From contig JBEKZS010000014.1 in assembly GCA_049509635.1 (NCBI GenBank), forward strand, positions 1 to 64,000: 64,000 bases of DNA, read 5' to 3'. Each line of letters starts with the position of its first letter. The first letter of the stretch is position 1. Source of the DNA: Roseiarcus sp049509635. GTDB taxonomy: Bacteria > Pseudomonadota > Alphaproteobacteria > Rhizobiales > Beijerinckiaceae. Positions 44,712 through 53,787 of the stretch are shown here, one piece after another. The translations under genes and the position numbers were made by a program. Under the pieces are notes generated by a model that saw only the letters and a list, made by a program, of their open reading frames with translations, was not told the origin of the DNA and made no database searches.

Positions 44712-46660
44712 TCGGCGATCCCGTCGGCTCGGGCAAGCGCGCCGGCCGCCGGCCGCTCTGCGGCGGCGGGCGTCTGGCCGTGCTCGGTCTTCCACCAGTG
44801 GAACGGCCGACGCGCGAGGTCGATCAGCGCGGCCCAGGCGGCGAGCGAGACCAGGCAATAATAGAGCGGCAGCAGGGGCAGCCACAGGCAGAGCCGCAAC
44901 AGGCCCCTGCCGCGCAGCGCGAGCGCGATCGGCAGGAGAATCGCCGCCGATCCCGCGAGCATGAGGGTCAGCGACAGGGCGTCGCCGACGACTGCGCCGA
45001 TCGATCGCGACGTGAACAGCTGGCCTTCGAGCCAGCGCCACAGCGTGAAGCCGACCAGCGCAGGGCCGAGCAGGCCGCCGAGCACCGGGCCGAGCATCAG
45101 CGCCTGCGCCGCCAGGGCGCGCGCCCAGCCAAACTCCCGCACGAGGCGGCGCGGACTGCGTGAGTGGACCGCGAGCGTCTGCACCCAGCCCTTGTGCCAG
45201 CGGCGGCGCTGCCCGAACCAGTTGCCGAGCCGGGACGGCGCCTCCTCGAACGTGTCGGAATCCATCGTCGCGACGCGCAGGCCGAAGCGCGCCAGGCGCA
45301 GACCGAGATCGGCGTCCTCGGTCACGTTCCAGGCGTCCCACTGACCGACCCGGCGCAGAGTCCGCGTACGGAAATGGTTGGACGATCCGCCGAGCGCGAT
45401 CGGCGCCCCGAGCGCGGCGAGTCCGGGATTGACGACGTCGAACAGCGCCGCGTATTCGATCGCGAACAGCTTGGGGATCCAGCCGTCGTCGGCATTGTGG
45501 ATCGCCAGCCGCGCCTGCAGGCATTCGATCGTCGCGTCGGTTGCGAAACGGGCGGCGGCGCGCCGCAACTGGTCGGGGGCGGGAATGTCCTCGGCGTCAT
45601 AGACGACGATCAGATCGCCGCGCGCGAACGGCAGCGCGACGTTGAGCGCGCGCGGCTTGGTCGCCGGCGCGCCCGGCGGGGCGACGATGACGTCATACCA
45701 GGCGGGCAGCTGCAGCTTCGCGAGCGCGACCAGGGTATCGCGATCGTCGCGCTCGATCACGATCTTCACGTCGAGTCGCGCTTTGGGATAGTCGATCGCT
45801 TCGAGCGCGCGCACCAGTCGCGGCGCCATCCTCGCCTCGCGGTAGAGCGGCGCGATGATCGAGTAGGTCGGCAGATCCGCATCGTCGAGAGCCGCCGCCT
45901 CCGCGGCCGGCCGCCCGGCCGCCGCGGTGGCCGCGAGGCGCAGCGCCGCGGACGCGGCGAATGCGAGCCAGAGGACCACCGCGCAGGACGCGGCGAACGA
46001 TTCGGAAATCAGCGCTCCGGCCCATAGCGCGCCGAGCGCCAGCAGGATCGCCCATCCGATCCGGCCGCCGGCGAACAGCGGATGCGCGGTCAGGCGCGGA
46101 TCGGCCATTTCCAGCGCGCTCGCGGCCTGTTCGGCGACCTGTCGCCCCATCTGGCGGCGGACGACGCCGCCGAGCGTCTGCGGCGAGGTGATGACGAAGG
46201 ATCGCGGCAGACGTCCGGCCGCGAATACGAGCAGCAACAGGGTGAGCGCCCGGCCGCGCGGCGCCAGGACGGCGCGCGCGCCGCCGGCGTTCGGCGCGAG
46301 GCGCGCGCCCCCGCGCATCGCCGCCTGTGCGGGATCGGCGCAGCCGACGATCGCAAACTCGCCGACATAGTAGGAAAGGCCGAGATGCGCCGCGAGCAGG
46401 CGGTAGAAATCCTCTTCGCGCATGTGACCGCCGCCGAGGAACGCCTGCTCGGGAGAAACGCCGCCGCCGGCCGTCCGGGTCGCGGCGAGCAACGCCTCCC
46501 GCGGCACGCCGAACCCGGCGAGAAACGCGATCTCGGGCGCGATGACGTCGCCTGGCGGCGTACGCGCCCATCCTTCCGTCGGCGCCGCGGCCGTAACAAT
46601 CGATCGGGCCGGAGTCCGGTCCGGCTCGACGAACGGGGCTTGCGGCTCGAAGATACTCAC
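44708..46660 (-). CDS. family 2 membrane glycosyltransferase with extra N-terminal domain
   Basis: A 650-residue processive-type glycosyltransferase. The catalytic GT-A core (about residues 255-490) contains IIAPLYREARM, VIERDDRDT, VVYDAEDIPAPDQ, NVTEDADLGLRL and QRRRWHKGW, i.e. the D,D,D,Q(R/Q)RRW signature. It is flanked by membrane segments: two before (about 195-245) and at least three after. The first 185 residues resemble the MshEN/type II secretion ATPase N-terminal fold (EAFLGGGHMREEDFYRLLAAHLGL-like sequence), a combination also seen in some large alphaproteobacterial sugar transferases. The product polysaccharide is unknown. Confidence 0.82.
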   Translation of the reverse strand: MSIFEPQAPFVEPDRTPARSIVTAAAPTEGWARTPPGDVIAPEIAFLAGFGVPREALLAATRTAGGGVSPEQAFLGGGHMREEDFYRLLAAHLGLSYYVGEFAIVGCADPAQAAMRGGARLAPNAGGARAVLAPRGRALTLLLLVFAAGRLPRSFVITSPQTLGGVVRRQMGRQVAEQAASALEMADPRLTAHPLFAGGRIGWAILLALGALWAGALISESFAASCAVVLWLAFAASAALRLAATAAAGRPAAEAAALDDADLPTYSIIAPLYREARMAPRLVRALEAIDYPKARLDVKIVIERDDRDTLVALAKLQLPAWYDVIVAPPGAPATKPRALNVALPFARGDLIVVYDAEDIPAPDQLRRAAARFATDATIECLQARLAIHNADDGWIPKLFAIEYAALFDVVNPGLAALGAPIALGGSSNHFRTRTLRRVGQWDAWNVTEDADLGLRLARFGLRVATMDSDTFEEAPSRLGNWFGQRRRWHKGWVQTLAVHSRSPRRLVREFGWARALAAQALMLGPVLGGLLGPALVGFTLWRWLEGQLFTSRSIGAVVGDALSLTLMLAGSAAILLPIALALRGRGLLRLCLWLPLLPLYYCLVSLAAWAALIDLARRPFHWWKTEHGQTPAAAERPAAGALARADGIAD

Positions 46661-46864
46661 GCGGGTACGCCGACAGATTCAACGCCAACCAAGCGAGCAT
46701 TGATAGTGAAGCGACGCGCCGCAGTAAAGCGCAGCGCCGCGAATATTGATCGAAGCTGCGCGGCGGAATAGGGTGGCGTCTGGAAGACCGAGCCCCGAGG
46801 CAATCCAATCGAGACCCTGCCGTCGCGTATTCTCGGAGCCGCGATTCGCGTCGCGCCGCTCCTT

Positions 46865-47662
46865 TTGGTCCTCGGTCAGGCCGCCGCGCAGGACGTTCGC
46901 GTGGCGACGCCGAGCTTCTGGGATCCGGGCCTCCAGATCGCGCGGCCCGACCTGTCGGGCATTCGCGTCATTCGCTTCCTCACCGACGACGACTATCCGC
47001 CGCTGAATTTCGCCCTGGCGGACGGCACGCTCGCAGGATTCAACGTGGCGATCGCGCGCGCTGTCTGCGAGGAACTGCAGGTGGGCTGCACGATCCAGGC
47101 GCGCCGCTGGGATACGCTGACCGATTCCCTGCTCGACGGCAAGGGCGACGCGGTCATCGCCTCGATCGCCGCGACGCCGGCGGCGCGCGCCCGGATCGAT
47201 TTCACCCAGCCCTATTATCGGACCCCCGCGCGCTTCGTCGCGCGCCGGGATTCGGGCCTGCAGGACGCGAACCCCGCCACGCTCCTCGGCAAGACGGTCG
47301 GCGTCGTCGCGGGCTCGGCTCACAAGGCCTATCTCGACGCCTTCTTCCCCGGAATCGTCGTGAAGACCTTTCCCGACGCCGCGGCCTCGCGGGAGGCGCT
47401 GCGCAGCGGCGCCGTCGATGTGCTGTTCGGCGACAGCCTGTCGCTCGCGATCTGGCTCAACGGCGCCGCCTCCGACGATTGCTGCGTCTTCAAGGGCGGT
47501 CCCTACACGGAGAGCCGGTTCTTCGGCGAGGGCGTCGGGATCGCGCTGCGCAAGGAGGACGGCGCGCTGCGGCGCGCGCTGGATTGGGCGCTGGCCCGCC
47601 TCGCCGCGCGCGGCGTCTACGCGGAACTCTATCTCGAGCACTTCCCGATCAGCTTCTATTGA
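46865..47662 (+). CDS. periplasmic amino-acid-type substrate-binding protein, start uncertain
   Basis: Family 3 solute-binding protein (PF00497 type) with DDYPPLNFALADGTLAGFNVA, a RWDTLTDSLLDGKGDAVIAS stretch and TQPYYRTPARFVAR. No permease or ATPase is adjacent, so it may serve another transporter or a sensor. The only standard start in frame before the conserved part is TTG 46865, which falls inside the apparent signal peptide. The full signal ILGAAIRVAPLLLVLGQAAA would need a start upstream, where only CTG 46817 and ATT 46829 are available, back to a stop at 46769. The gap 46661-46864 shows no other gene. Confidence 0.72.
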   Translation: MVLGQAAAQDVRVATPSFWDPGLQIARPDLSGIRVIRFLTDDDYPPLNFALADGTLAGFNVAIARAVCEELQVGCTIQARRWDTLTDSLLDGKGDAVIASIAATPAARARIDFTQPYYRTPARFVARRDSGLQDANPATLLGKTVGVVAGSAHKAYLDAFFPGIVVKTFPDAAASREALRSGAVDVLFGDSLSLAIWLNGAASDDCCVFKGGPYTESRFFGEGVGIALRKEDGALRRALDWALARLAARGVYAELYLEHFPISFY

Positions 47663-47721
47663 ACGGGCGGGCGGGATCTCGGAATCACGTCGCTCGGTCA
47701 TCCGAGCCGCCGAATCCGGAC

Positions 47722-48180
47722 TCAGGAAGGCATTCCATAGCCGCGCGCCATGGCCGCCGCGGCGACCGGGATCGCCAGGAACAAGGCGGCCTCCGCCCAC
47801 AGCCACAGGCGAACGCTTGCGATGTCCTGCGCGTCGGGGCGGAACGCCGGGTCGCGGCGGCGCTGCCGACCCCAGCCGATGTAGCGAACGGTCGGCGGGA
47901 TCGACAACAGGCCAACCAGGACGAACAGCGCCATCTTCGTCCAGAAGACCGAATTCTCCACGTAATATTGATAGCCCTTCGCGCCCCAGATCACCCGGGC
48001 GACGCCGAAGATCACGACGACCGCCGCCGCGACGCCATAGCCGAGGTCGATCCGCGCGAGCCGCGCGAGGCCGCGCTCGTCGATGCCGACCGTCAGGATC
48101 GCGAGTTCGCCCGCCAGGATCGCCGCCAGCGCGAAGACCGCCAGATGATGCAGGCTGGCGAGCGCCCAATCGATCAGCAT
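47722..48180 (-). CDS. DUF2214 family membrane protein
   Basis: A 152-residue protein with four predicted membrane helices (LAVFALAAILAGELAILTV, YGVAAAVVVIFGVARVIW, FWTKMALFVLVGLLSIPP and LWAEAALFLAIPVAAAAMA). The charged loop WGAKGYQYYVENSVFW and the PTVRYIGW segment match DUF2214. Function unknown. It lies 24 bp downstream of the RND pump gene on the same strand and may be read with it. Confidence 0.8.
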   Translation of the reverse strand: MLIDWALASLHHLAVFALAAILAGELAILTVGIDERGLARLARIDLGYGVAAAVVVIFGVARVIWGAKGYQYYVENSVFWTKMALFVLVGLLSIPPTVRYIGWGRQRRRDPAFRPDAQDIASVRLWLWAEAALFLAIPVAAAAMARGYGMPS

Positions 48181-48204
48181 TGCGAAACTCCACTGGAGGA
48201 TGGC

Positions 48205-51200
48205 CTATTCCGCCGCCGGGACGAGCCCGGGCGCGAAGCCGCTCTCGCCCGGCGCCTTGGCCGGCGCCGCGCGGGAGCCGAGCGAATTGCGGAACCAGAG
48301 TGCGTAGATCGAAGGCAGGAACAGCAGCGTCAGGAAGGTCGCCACCGACAGTCCGCCCATGATCGTCACCGCCATCGGACCCCAGAACGCGCTCTCGGAG
48401 AGCGGGATCATCGCCAGGATCGCGGCGAGCGCGGTCAGCACCACGGGCCGCGCGCGCCGCACGGTCGCCGAGACGATCGCCTGGCCGCGGGTGAGCCCGA
48501 GTTCGCGCACGTCGCTCTCGATCTGGTCGACCAGGATCACCGTGTTGCGCATGTCCATGCCGGCGAGCGCGATGAGGCCGAGCAGCGCGACGAACCCGAA
48601 CGGCTTGTGGGCGAGGTTGAGCGCGATCGAGGCGCCGACGATGCCGAGCGGGGCGGTGAAGAAGACGAGGACCAGCCGCGACAGGCTCTGCAGCTGGATC
48701 ATCAGCAGGGTCAGCATGCCGAGCAGCATGATCGGGAACAGCAGGAAGATCGAGGAATTGCCCTTCTGCGATTCCTCGATCGCGCCGCCCATCTCGATGC
48801 GATAGGCCGGCGAGAGGCTGTCGCGGATCCCCTGCAGCTTCGGCCAGAGCGCGCTCGAGACGTCCGGCGGCTGCACCCCGTCGACGACGTCGGCGCGCGC
48901 GGTGATCGCCATGTCGCGGTTGCGCCGCCACATGATCGGCTCTTCGGCGCCGTAGCGGACGCGGGCGATCTGCGAGACCGGCACCACGACGCCGTCGCGG
49001 CTCAGCACGGTGAGGCTGTCGAGCTGATCGAGCGCCGCGCGCTCGGTCGGCACGGCCCTGGCGACGACGTCGACCTTCTCCTCGCGGTCGCGGATCGTCG
49101 TCACCGTCACGCCGCCGATCAGCGTCTGCAGGGTCTGCGCGATGTCCTGCGGGGTCAGCCCGAGCGCGCGCGCGCGCGGCTGGTCGACCTCGAGCGTCAG
49201 CGAGGGCATTTTTTCGTTCCAGTCGAGATTGGCGTCGATGACGCGATCGTCGGCGCGCATGACGTCGCGGACGCGATAGGCGATCTCGCGCACCTCGGCC
49301 GGATCCGGCCCGATGACGCGAAACTGGACGGGGAAGCCGACCGGCGGTCCGAAATTGAACCGGTCGATCCGCACCCGCGCCGCGCCGAGGGCGCCCTTGG
49401 CGAGCGCCGCCTCGAGCCGCGCCTTGATTCGCTCACGAGCCTCGACGTCCCTGGCGACGATGACGATCTGGGAGAAGGATTCGTTGGGCTGGACCGGCAG
49501 GAGGCCGAGCCAGAAGCGCGGCGAACCCTTGCCGATGTACGTCGTGTAGGACGATGCGTCGGCATCGCCGGCGAGCAGGCCCTCGGCCTCCCGGGCGACT
49601 TTGGAGGTCGCCTCGATCGAAGAGCCCTCCGCCATCCGCATCTCGAGGAACAGCTCCGGACGCTCGGACATCGGGAAGAACTGCTGCTGCACGCGGCTGA
49701 ACCCGCTGAGGCCGAGACCGAGCAAGGTCACCGTGACGACGATGACGACCGGCGGCCGGCGGACGCAGAATTCCAGGACGCGGCGGAAGGCGCGGTAGAA
49801 GCGCCCGTCGTAGACGGCGTTCGGATCGGCGTGCTGGGTCCTGTGCGCGACGTTGGGCAGGAGCTTCACGCCGAGAAACGGCGTGAACACCACCGCGACG
49901 AACCATGAGGCGACGAGCGCGACGCCCACGACCCAGAAAATGCCGCCGGCATATTCGCCGACTGCGGAATTGGCGAGGCCGATGGGGAGAAATCCCATCG
50001 CGGTGACCAGAGTCCCGGTCAGCATGGGAAACGCCGTCGAGGTCCAGGCGAACGAGCCGGCGCGCTCGCGATCCCAGCCCTGCTCCATCTTCACGACCAT
50101 CATCTCGACCGCGATGATCGCGTCGTCGACCAGCAGCCCCAGGGCGATGATGAGCGCGCCGAGGGTGACGCGCTGCAGGTCGAGGCCCATGAAGGCCATG
50201 GCGATGAACACGATCGCGAGCACCAGCGGCACGGAAGTCGCCACCACGACGCCGGTGCGCCAGCCCAGCGACAGGAAGCTGACGGCGAGCACGATTCCCA
50301 GCGCTTCGAGGAACGAGCGCGTGAATTCGTAGACCGCGGCGTCGACGACCTTCGGCTGGTCGGCGATCCGCGCGATCTCGATCCCTTGCGGCAGGTTGGC
50401 CTCGAAATCGGCGAGCGCGACGTGGAGATTCCGGCCGAGCGCGAGAATGTTGGCGCCCTTCTGCATGACGACGCCGATCTCGAGCGCCGGTTCGCCCTGC
50501 GCGCGGATGAGGTAGGACGGCGGGTCTTCGTAGCCGTGCTCGACATGGGCGATGTCGCCGAGACGGAACGTCCCGCCATTGGCGAAGACCGGCGTCTCGC
50601 GCACCGCCGCGGCGCCTTCGAGGGCGCCGGTGACGCGCACCGGCACGCGCTGCGCCGAGGTCTGGAATTCGCCGGCCGGATTGACCGCGTTCTGCTTGGC
50701 CAGCGAATCGAACAGCGCCTGCGTCGGCACGCCCAGCGTGGCGAGCTTGGCGTGGCTGAATTCGACGAAAATGCGCTCCGCCTGGTCGCCGTAGAGGTCG
50801 ACCTTGGTCACGTCGGGCACGCGCTGGAGCCGCAGGCGGAACGCCTCCGCGACATCCTTCAGCTGCGCATAGGTGGCGCCGTCGCCGGTGATCGTGAACA
50901 GGACCGAGTCGACGTCGCCGAATTCGTCGTTGACGTTCGGCCCGATCAGGTTCGCCGGCAGGTCGCCGCGCAGGTCGGAAAGCTTCTTGCGCAGATCGAG
51001 GAACAGCATCGGCACGGCGCGCGCGGGGGTCGAATCCTTGAATTCGATGCCGATCGAGGTGAATCCGGGCTTGGTGTAGGTGGTCGCCTTGTCGAACCAG
51101 GCGAGCTCGCGCAGCTTCTTCTCGATCCGGTCGGTGACCTGGTCCTGCATCTCCTGGGTGGTCGCGCCCGGCCAGATCGCGCTGACGTTGACGTTCTTGA

Positions 51201-51333
51201 TCGTGAACGACGGATCCTCGGCGCGTCCGAGCTGGAAATAGCTGAGCGCCCCGCCGACGGCGATCGCGAATATGAGGAAGGAAATCAGCGCGGGATGACG
51301 GATCGCCCAGGCCGAGAGATTGAACGAGCCCAT
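48205..51333 (-). CDS. RND-family multidrug efflux permease (AcrB-like)
   Basis: Proton-driven inner-membrane transporter of 1042 residues, the standard HAE1 length. It has the N-terminal helix SLWAIRHPALISFLIFAIAV-like segment, two large periplasmic loops, the proton-relay segment LGLLVDDAIIAVEMMVVKME (about residues 400-420) with its acidic pair, and the C-terminal repeat GMDMRNTVILVDQIESDV. ATG 51333 overlaps the stop of the membrane fusion protein gene (TGATG). No outer-membrane channel gene is nearby. Confidence 0.94.
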   Translation of the reverse strand: MGSFNLSAWAIRHPALISFLIFAIAVGGALSYFQLGRAEDPSFTIKNVNVSAIWPGATTQEMQDQVTDRIEKKLRELAWFDKATTYTKPGFTSIGIEFKDSTPARAVPMLFLDLRKKLSDLRGDLPANLIGPNVNDEFGDVDSVLFTITGDGATYAQLKDVAEAFRLRLQRVPDVTKVDLYGDQAERIFVEFSHAKLATLGVPTQALFDSLAKQNAVNPAGEFQTSAQRVPVRVTGALEGAAAVRETPVFANGGTFRLGDIAHVEHGYEDPPSYLIRAQGEPALEIGVVMQKGANILALGRNLHVALADFEANLPQGIEIARIADQPKVVDAAVYEFTRSFLEALGIVLAVSFLSLGWRTGVVVATSVPLVLAIVFIAMAFMGLDLQRVTLGALIIALGLLVDDAIIAVEMMVVKMEQGWDRERAGSFAWTSTAFPMLTGTLVTAMGFLPIGLANSAVGEYAGGIFWVVGVALVASWFVAVVFTPFLGVKLLPNVAHRTQHADPNAVYDGRFYRAFRRVLEFCVRRPPVVIVVTVTLLGLGLSGFSRVQQQFFPMSERPELFLEMRMAEGSSIEATSKVAREAEGLLAGDADASSYTTYIGKGSPRFWLGLLPVQPNESFSQIVIVARDVEARERIKARLEAALAKGALGAARVRIDRFNFGPPVGFPVQFRVIGPDPAEVREIAYRVRDVMRADDRVIDANLDWNEKMPSLTLEVDQPRARALGLTPQDIAQTLQTLIGGVTVTTIRDREEKVDVVARAVPTERAALDQLDSLTVLSRDGVVVPVSQIARVRYGAEEPIMWRRNRDMAITARADVVDGVQPPDVSSALWPKLQGIRDSLSPAYRIEMGGAIEESQKGNSSIFLLFPIMLLGMLTLLMIQLQSLSRLVLVFFTAPLGIVGASIALNLAHKPFGFVALLGLIALAGMDMRNTVILVDQIESDVRELGLTRGQAIVSATVRRARPVVLTALAAILAMIPLSESAFWGPMAVTIMGGLSVATFLTLLFLPSIYALWFRNSLGSRAAPAKAPGESGFAPGLVPAAE

Positions 51334-52415
51334 CACAGCCCCGCGAGATTCTGGACCACGCGCACCTTCTGGCCGGCGTCGATCTTGTGGGCGCCGAGCG
51401 CCACCACCTCGGCGCCTTCCGCGACGCCGTCGACGACGAGCACGGATTCGCTCTCATAGCCGGCGATGCGCACCGGCGTTTCCGTCACCGTCCCGTTCGC
51501 GCGATCGACCACCCAGAGGCTCGGGCCCTTGCCCCGGTCGAACAGCGCGCCGAGCGGCAGCCGCGCGATGCGCTCGCTCCGGTCGCCCAGCGTGACGGTC
51601 AGGCTCATGCCCAGCTGCACGTTGGCGGGCGCGTCGGGCAGCGCGTAGCGCGCCTGATAGGTGCGGGTCGCCGGATCGGCGTTCGGCGCCAGCTCGCGCA
51701 GGGTCGCCGCGATCGCGACATCCGGGAGCGCCCAGAATTCGACGCGCGCCGTCGCCGACCGGGCGCGATCGACCAGGGTTTCGGGAATGGCGACCGCCGC
51801 CTCCTTCTCACCCGTGTGCGACAGGCGCATTGCGGCCGATCCGGCCGCGAGCACCTGGCCGGGCTCGGCGAGCACGGCGCTGACGATTCCGTCGGCATCC
51901 GCGGTCAGCGTCGCATAACCCACGGCGTTATGGGCCAGATTGACCGCCCGCTCGGCCCTGGCGAAGAGTCCGCGCGCCTGGTCGGCCGCCGCCTTGGTCT
52001 TGTCGACGTCGGCCGCCGCCGACCAGCCCTGGCGCTTGAGCGTCGCGATTCGCTCTTCCTCGGCCTGCGCCTGGGCGAGCGCGCCCCTGGCGGCCGAGTA
52101 ATCGGCCTCGGCCTGGTCGACCTGCAGGCGAAAGTCGGTGTCGTCGAGCCGCGCCAGCGGATCGCCCTTGTGGACGATGGCGCCGGCGTCGACGAGACGC
52201 TCGGCCAGTTTGCCGGCGACGCGAAAGGCGAGATCGCTCTCGATCCTGGCCTTGACGGTCCCCGGCAGCACCTGGCTGCGCGTGCGCTGTGCATAATGGG
52301 CCTGCACCACGAGGACCGGCCGCTGCGGCGGTTCCTTGCGCGCCTCCGTCGGGGCGTTGCAAGCCCCCGTGATCAGCGCGGGGGCCAGCGCCAAAAGGAT
52401 CGAGCGAAGCTTCAT
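51333..52415 (-). CDS. RND efflux membrane fusion protein (lipoprotein)
   Basis: Periplasmic adaptor of 360 residues. It starts MKLRSILLALAPALITGACN; the Cys at about 19 in ITGAC is a plausible lipid anchor, though the lipobox is not ideal. The barrel-sandwich/lipoyl halves (VKARIESDLAFRVAGKLAER and DADGIVSAVLAEPGQVLAAG) flank an alpha-helical hairpin (about 95-150). ATG 52415 with GGAG upstream is chosen; the ORF extends further but without conservation. It is the first gene of the pump operon, 17 bp after the tetR-type gene stop. Confidence 0.9.
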   Translation of the reverse strand: MKLRSILLALAPALITGACNAPTEARKEPPQRPVLVVQAHYAQRTRSQVLPGTVKARIESDLAFRVAGKLAERLVDAGAIVHKGDPLARLDDTDFRLQVDQAEADYSAARGALAQAQAEEERIATLKRQGWSAAADVDKTKAAADQARGLFARAERAVNLAHNAVGYATLTADADGIVSAVLAEPGQVLAAGSAAMRLSHTGEKEAAVAIPETLVDRARSATARVEFWALPDVAIAATLRELAPNADPATRTYQARYALPDAPANVQLGMSLTVTLGDRSERIARLPLGALFDRGKGPSLWVVDRANGTVTETPVRIAGYESESVLVVDGVAEGAEVVALGAHKIDAGQKVRVVQNLAGL

Positions 52416-52432
52416 CGCGCTGTCTCCGGGCT

Positions 52433-53047
52433 CTACGATGTCGCGGGCGGGTTCCGATTTGCGAGCGCGCGCAACGCGAAGTCGATCACGGCTTCGGCGG
52501 CCATGGTCGGCTTCATCGCAGCGCATTGCGCGATCATGGCGGGATGGTGGATGACGGCGCAGGCGGCGGAGACCAGCTCCGCGAGCGTCTTCGGGTCGCC
52601 CGGGCCGAATTCGCCGCTCGCCTGTCCCTCGGCCACCACCACGGCGATCATCGCCTCATAGGTCTCGATGAACGCGTGCACCGGCGGCCAATGCTCATCC
52701 AGCGCGATGGCGACGACCTCGTGGACGCGCTTCTCCTGGGTCATCTGGTCGCGCAGGTTGCTGTGAAGCGTGAGCAGCAGCGCGCTCAGCCGCGTCCGCG
52801 CATCGCCGGGCCCCGAAGCGGCCGTCCGCGCAGCCTCGATCAGCGCGTCGAGCAGATTGCCGCAGATGGCCTCGGTGAGCGCGTCCTTCGAGGCGAAGAA
52901 CCGGTAGATGTTGGCGCTCGACATGCCGAGCGCGCCGGCGATGTCGGCGACGGTCGTCTTGCGGAAGCCGACCTGGCGAAACAGGTCCCAGGCCGCGACG
53001 AGAATGCACTGGCGGGTTTCGTCGGCGGTTCGACGGGAGACGTTCAT
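52433..53047 (-). CDS. TetR family transcriptional regulator
   Basis: Repressor-type regulator of 204 residues. The HTH (ILVAAWDLFRQVGFRKTTVA through GMSSANIYRFFASKDAL, about 15-60) is a typical TetR N-terminus; the rest is a helical ligand-binding domain. It leads the pump operon on the same strand, 17 bp ahead of the fusion protein, and probably represses it until a toxic ligand binds. The inverted repeat at 53070-53100, 23 bp before its ATG, is its likely operator. Confidence 0.9.
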   Translation of the reverse strand: MNVSRRTADETRQCILVAAWDLFRQVGFRKTTVADIAGALGMSSANIYRFFASKDALTEAICGNLLDALIEAARTAASGPGDARTRLSALLLTLHSNLRDQMTQEKRVHEVVAIALDEHWPPVHAFIETYEAMIAVVVAEGQASGEFGPGDPKTLAELVSAACAVIHHPAMIAQCAAMKPTMAAEAVIDFALRALANRNPPATS

Positions 53048-53069
53048 TCCGTGCCATGACAGGTGAGGA

Positions 53070-53100
53070 GTGACGATAATGATTTTTTATCATTCGTCAC
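53070..53100. promoter_or_regulatory. TetR-type operator upstream of the efflux operon
   Basis: An almost perfect inverted repeat GTGACGA..ATGAT / ATCAT..TCGTCAC (the left arm has two extra bases) spans 53070-53100 around an A/T-rich centre. This 30-base dyad, just ahead of the TetR gene, is where such regulators usually bind. Confidence 0.7.
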
Positions 53101-53151
53101 GTTAATGTCAAGCCGGCGCCGGGCCGCCCCGCAAACGCGGCGCCCGGACGT

Positions 53152-53180
53152 TTGACAGAATTGCGCGGGGCTCCTATAGA
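53152..53180 (+). promoter_or_regulatory. strong sigma-70 promoter of rplU-rpmA
   Basis: TTGACA (53152-53157), exactly 17 bases, then TATAGA (53175-53180). This is close to consensus and fits a highly expressed ribosomal-protein operon. Transcription should begin near 53187, leaving a leader of about 145 bases. Confidence 0.8.
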
Positions 53181-53192
53181 ACCGCTCGCTCC

Positions 53193-53216
53193 AGCGCGGC
53201 TTCCGGCCGCGCTTTT
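53193..53216 (+). terminator. terminator-like hairpin in the rplU leader
   Basis: AGCGCGGC (53193-53200) and GCCGCGCT (53206-53213) pair perfectly around a five-base loop and are followed by TTT. It begins only a few bases after the predicted transcription start, so it may attenuate transcription or shield the 5' end of the mRNA. The rest of the leader up to 53331 holds no gene. Confidence 0.55.
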
Positions 53217-53331
53217 GATTTTGCGCGCGGTCGGGCCGGGCGCGGGCGGAGCGCCAACCAGCAGGTCGACACTGCAAAGAAGCCGATCGCGTCGTTCGCG
53301 GCGCAGAGTCGGATTGAACACGGAGAAAACG

Positions 53332-53706
53332 ATGTTCGCAGTCATCAAGACCGGCGGCAAGCAATATCGGGTCGCCGCCGAGGACGAAATCACGGTCATG
53401 TCGCTGCCCGGCGAGCCGGGCGAGGCGGTGGCGTTCGACGTGCTCGCGCTGTTCGACGGCGCGACGAACCACATCGGCGCACCGCTGGTCGCCGGCGCGA
53501 CGGTCGCGGGCGAGATCGTCTCGCACGGGCGCGGTCCGAAGGTCATCGCCTTCAAGAAGCGCCGGCGCAAGAATTCGCGGCGCAAGCGGGGTCACAAGCA
53601 GGACCTCACGGTCGTGCGGATCAAGGAATTCCTGACCGGCGGCGCCAAGCCGTCCGCCCGGGCGGGATCGACCGAAACCGAAGCGCCGGTCGCCGAATCC
53701 GCCTGA
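53332..53706 (+). CDS. rplU: 50S ribosomal protein L21
   Basis: Large-subunit protein L21 of 124 residues. MFAVIKTGGKQYRVAAEDEI is the family start, and VIAFKKRRRKNSRRKRGHKQ is the rRNA-binding basic loop. A C-terminal extension (about residues 104-124, GGAKPSARAGSTETEAPVAE) is Ala/Glu-rich, as is common in alphaproteobacterial L21. ATG 53332 follows GGAGAAAA. rpmA follows after 81 bp. Confidence 0.97.
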   Translation: MFAVIKTGGKQYRVAAEDEITVMSLPGEPGEAVAFDVLALFDGATNHIGAPLVAGATVAGEIVSHGRGPKVIAFKKRRRKNSRRKRGHKQDLTVVRIKEFLTGGAKPSARAGSTETEAPVAESA

Positions 53707-53787
53707 AGCGGATTGGTTCGCGACGAAAGTTGAGGTATGGAAAGCGCATGCGCCGCTCGGCGGCCGGCGCAGCATCTGGAGCAGGTT

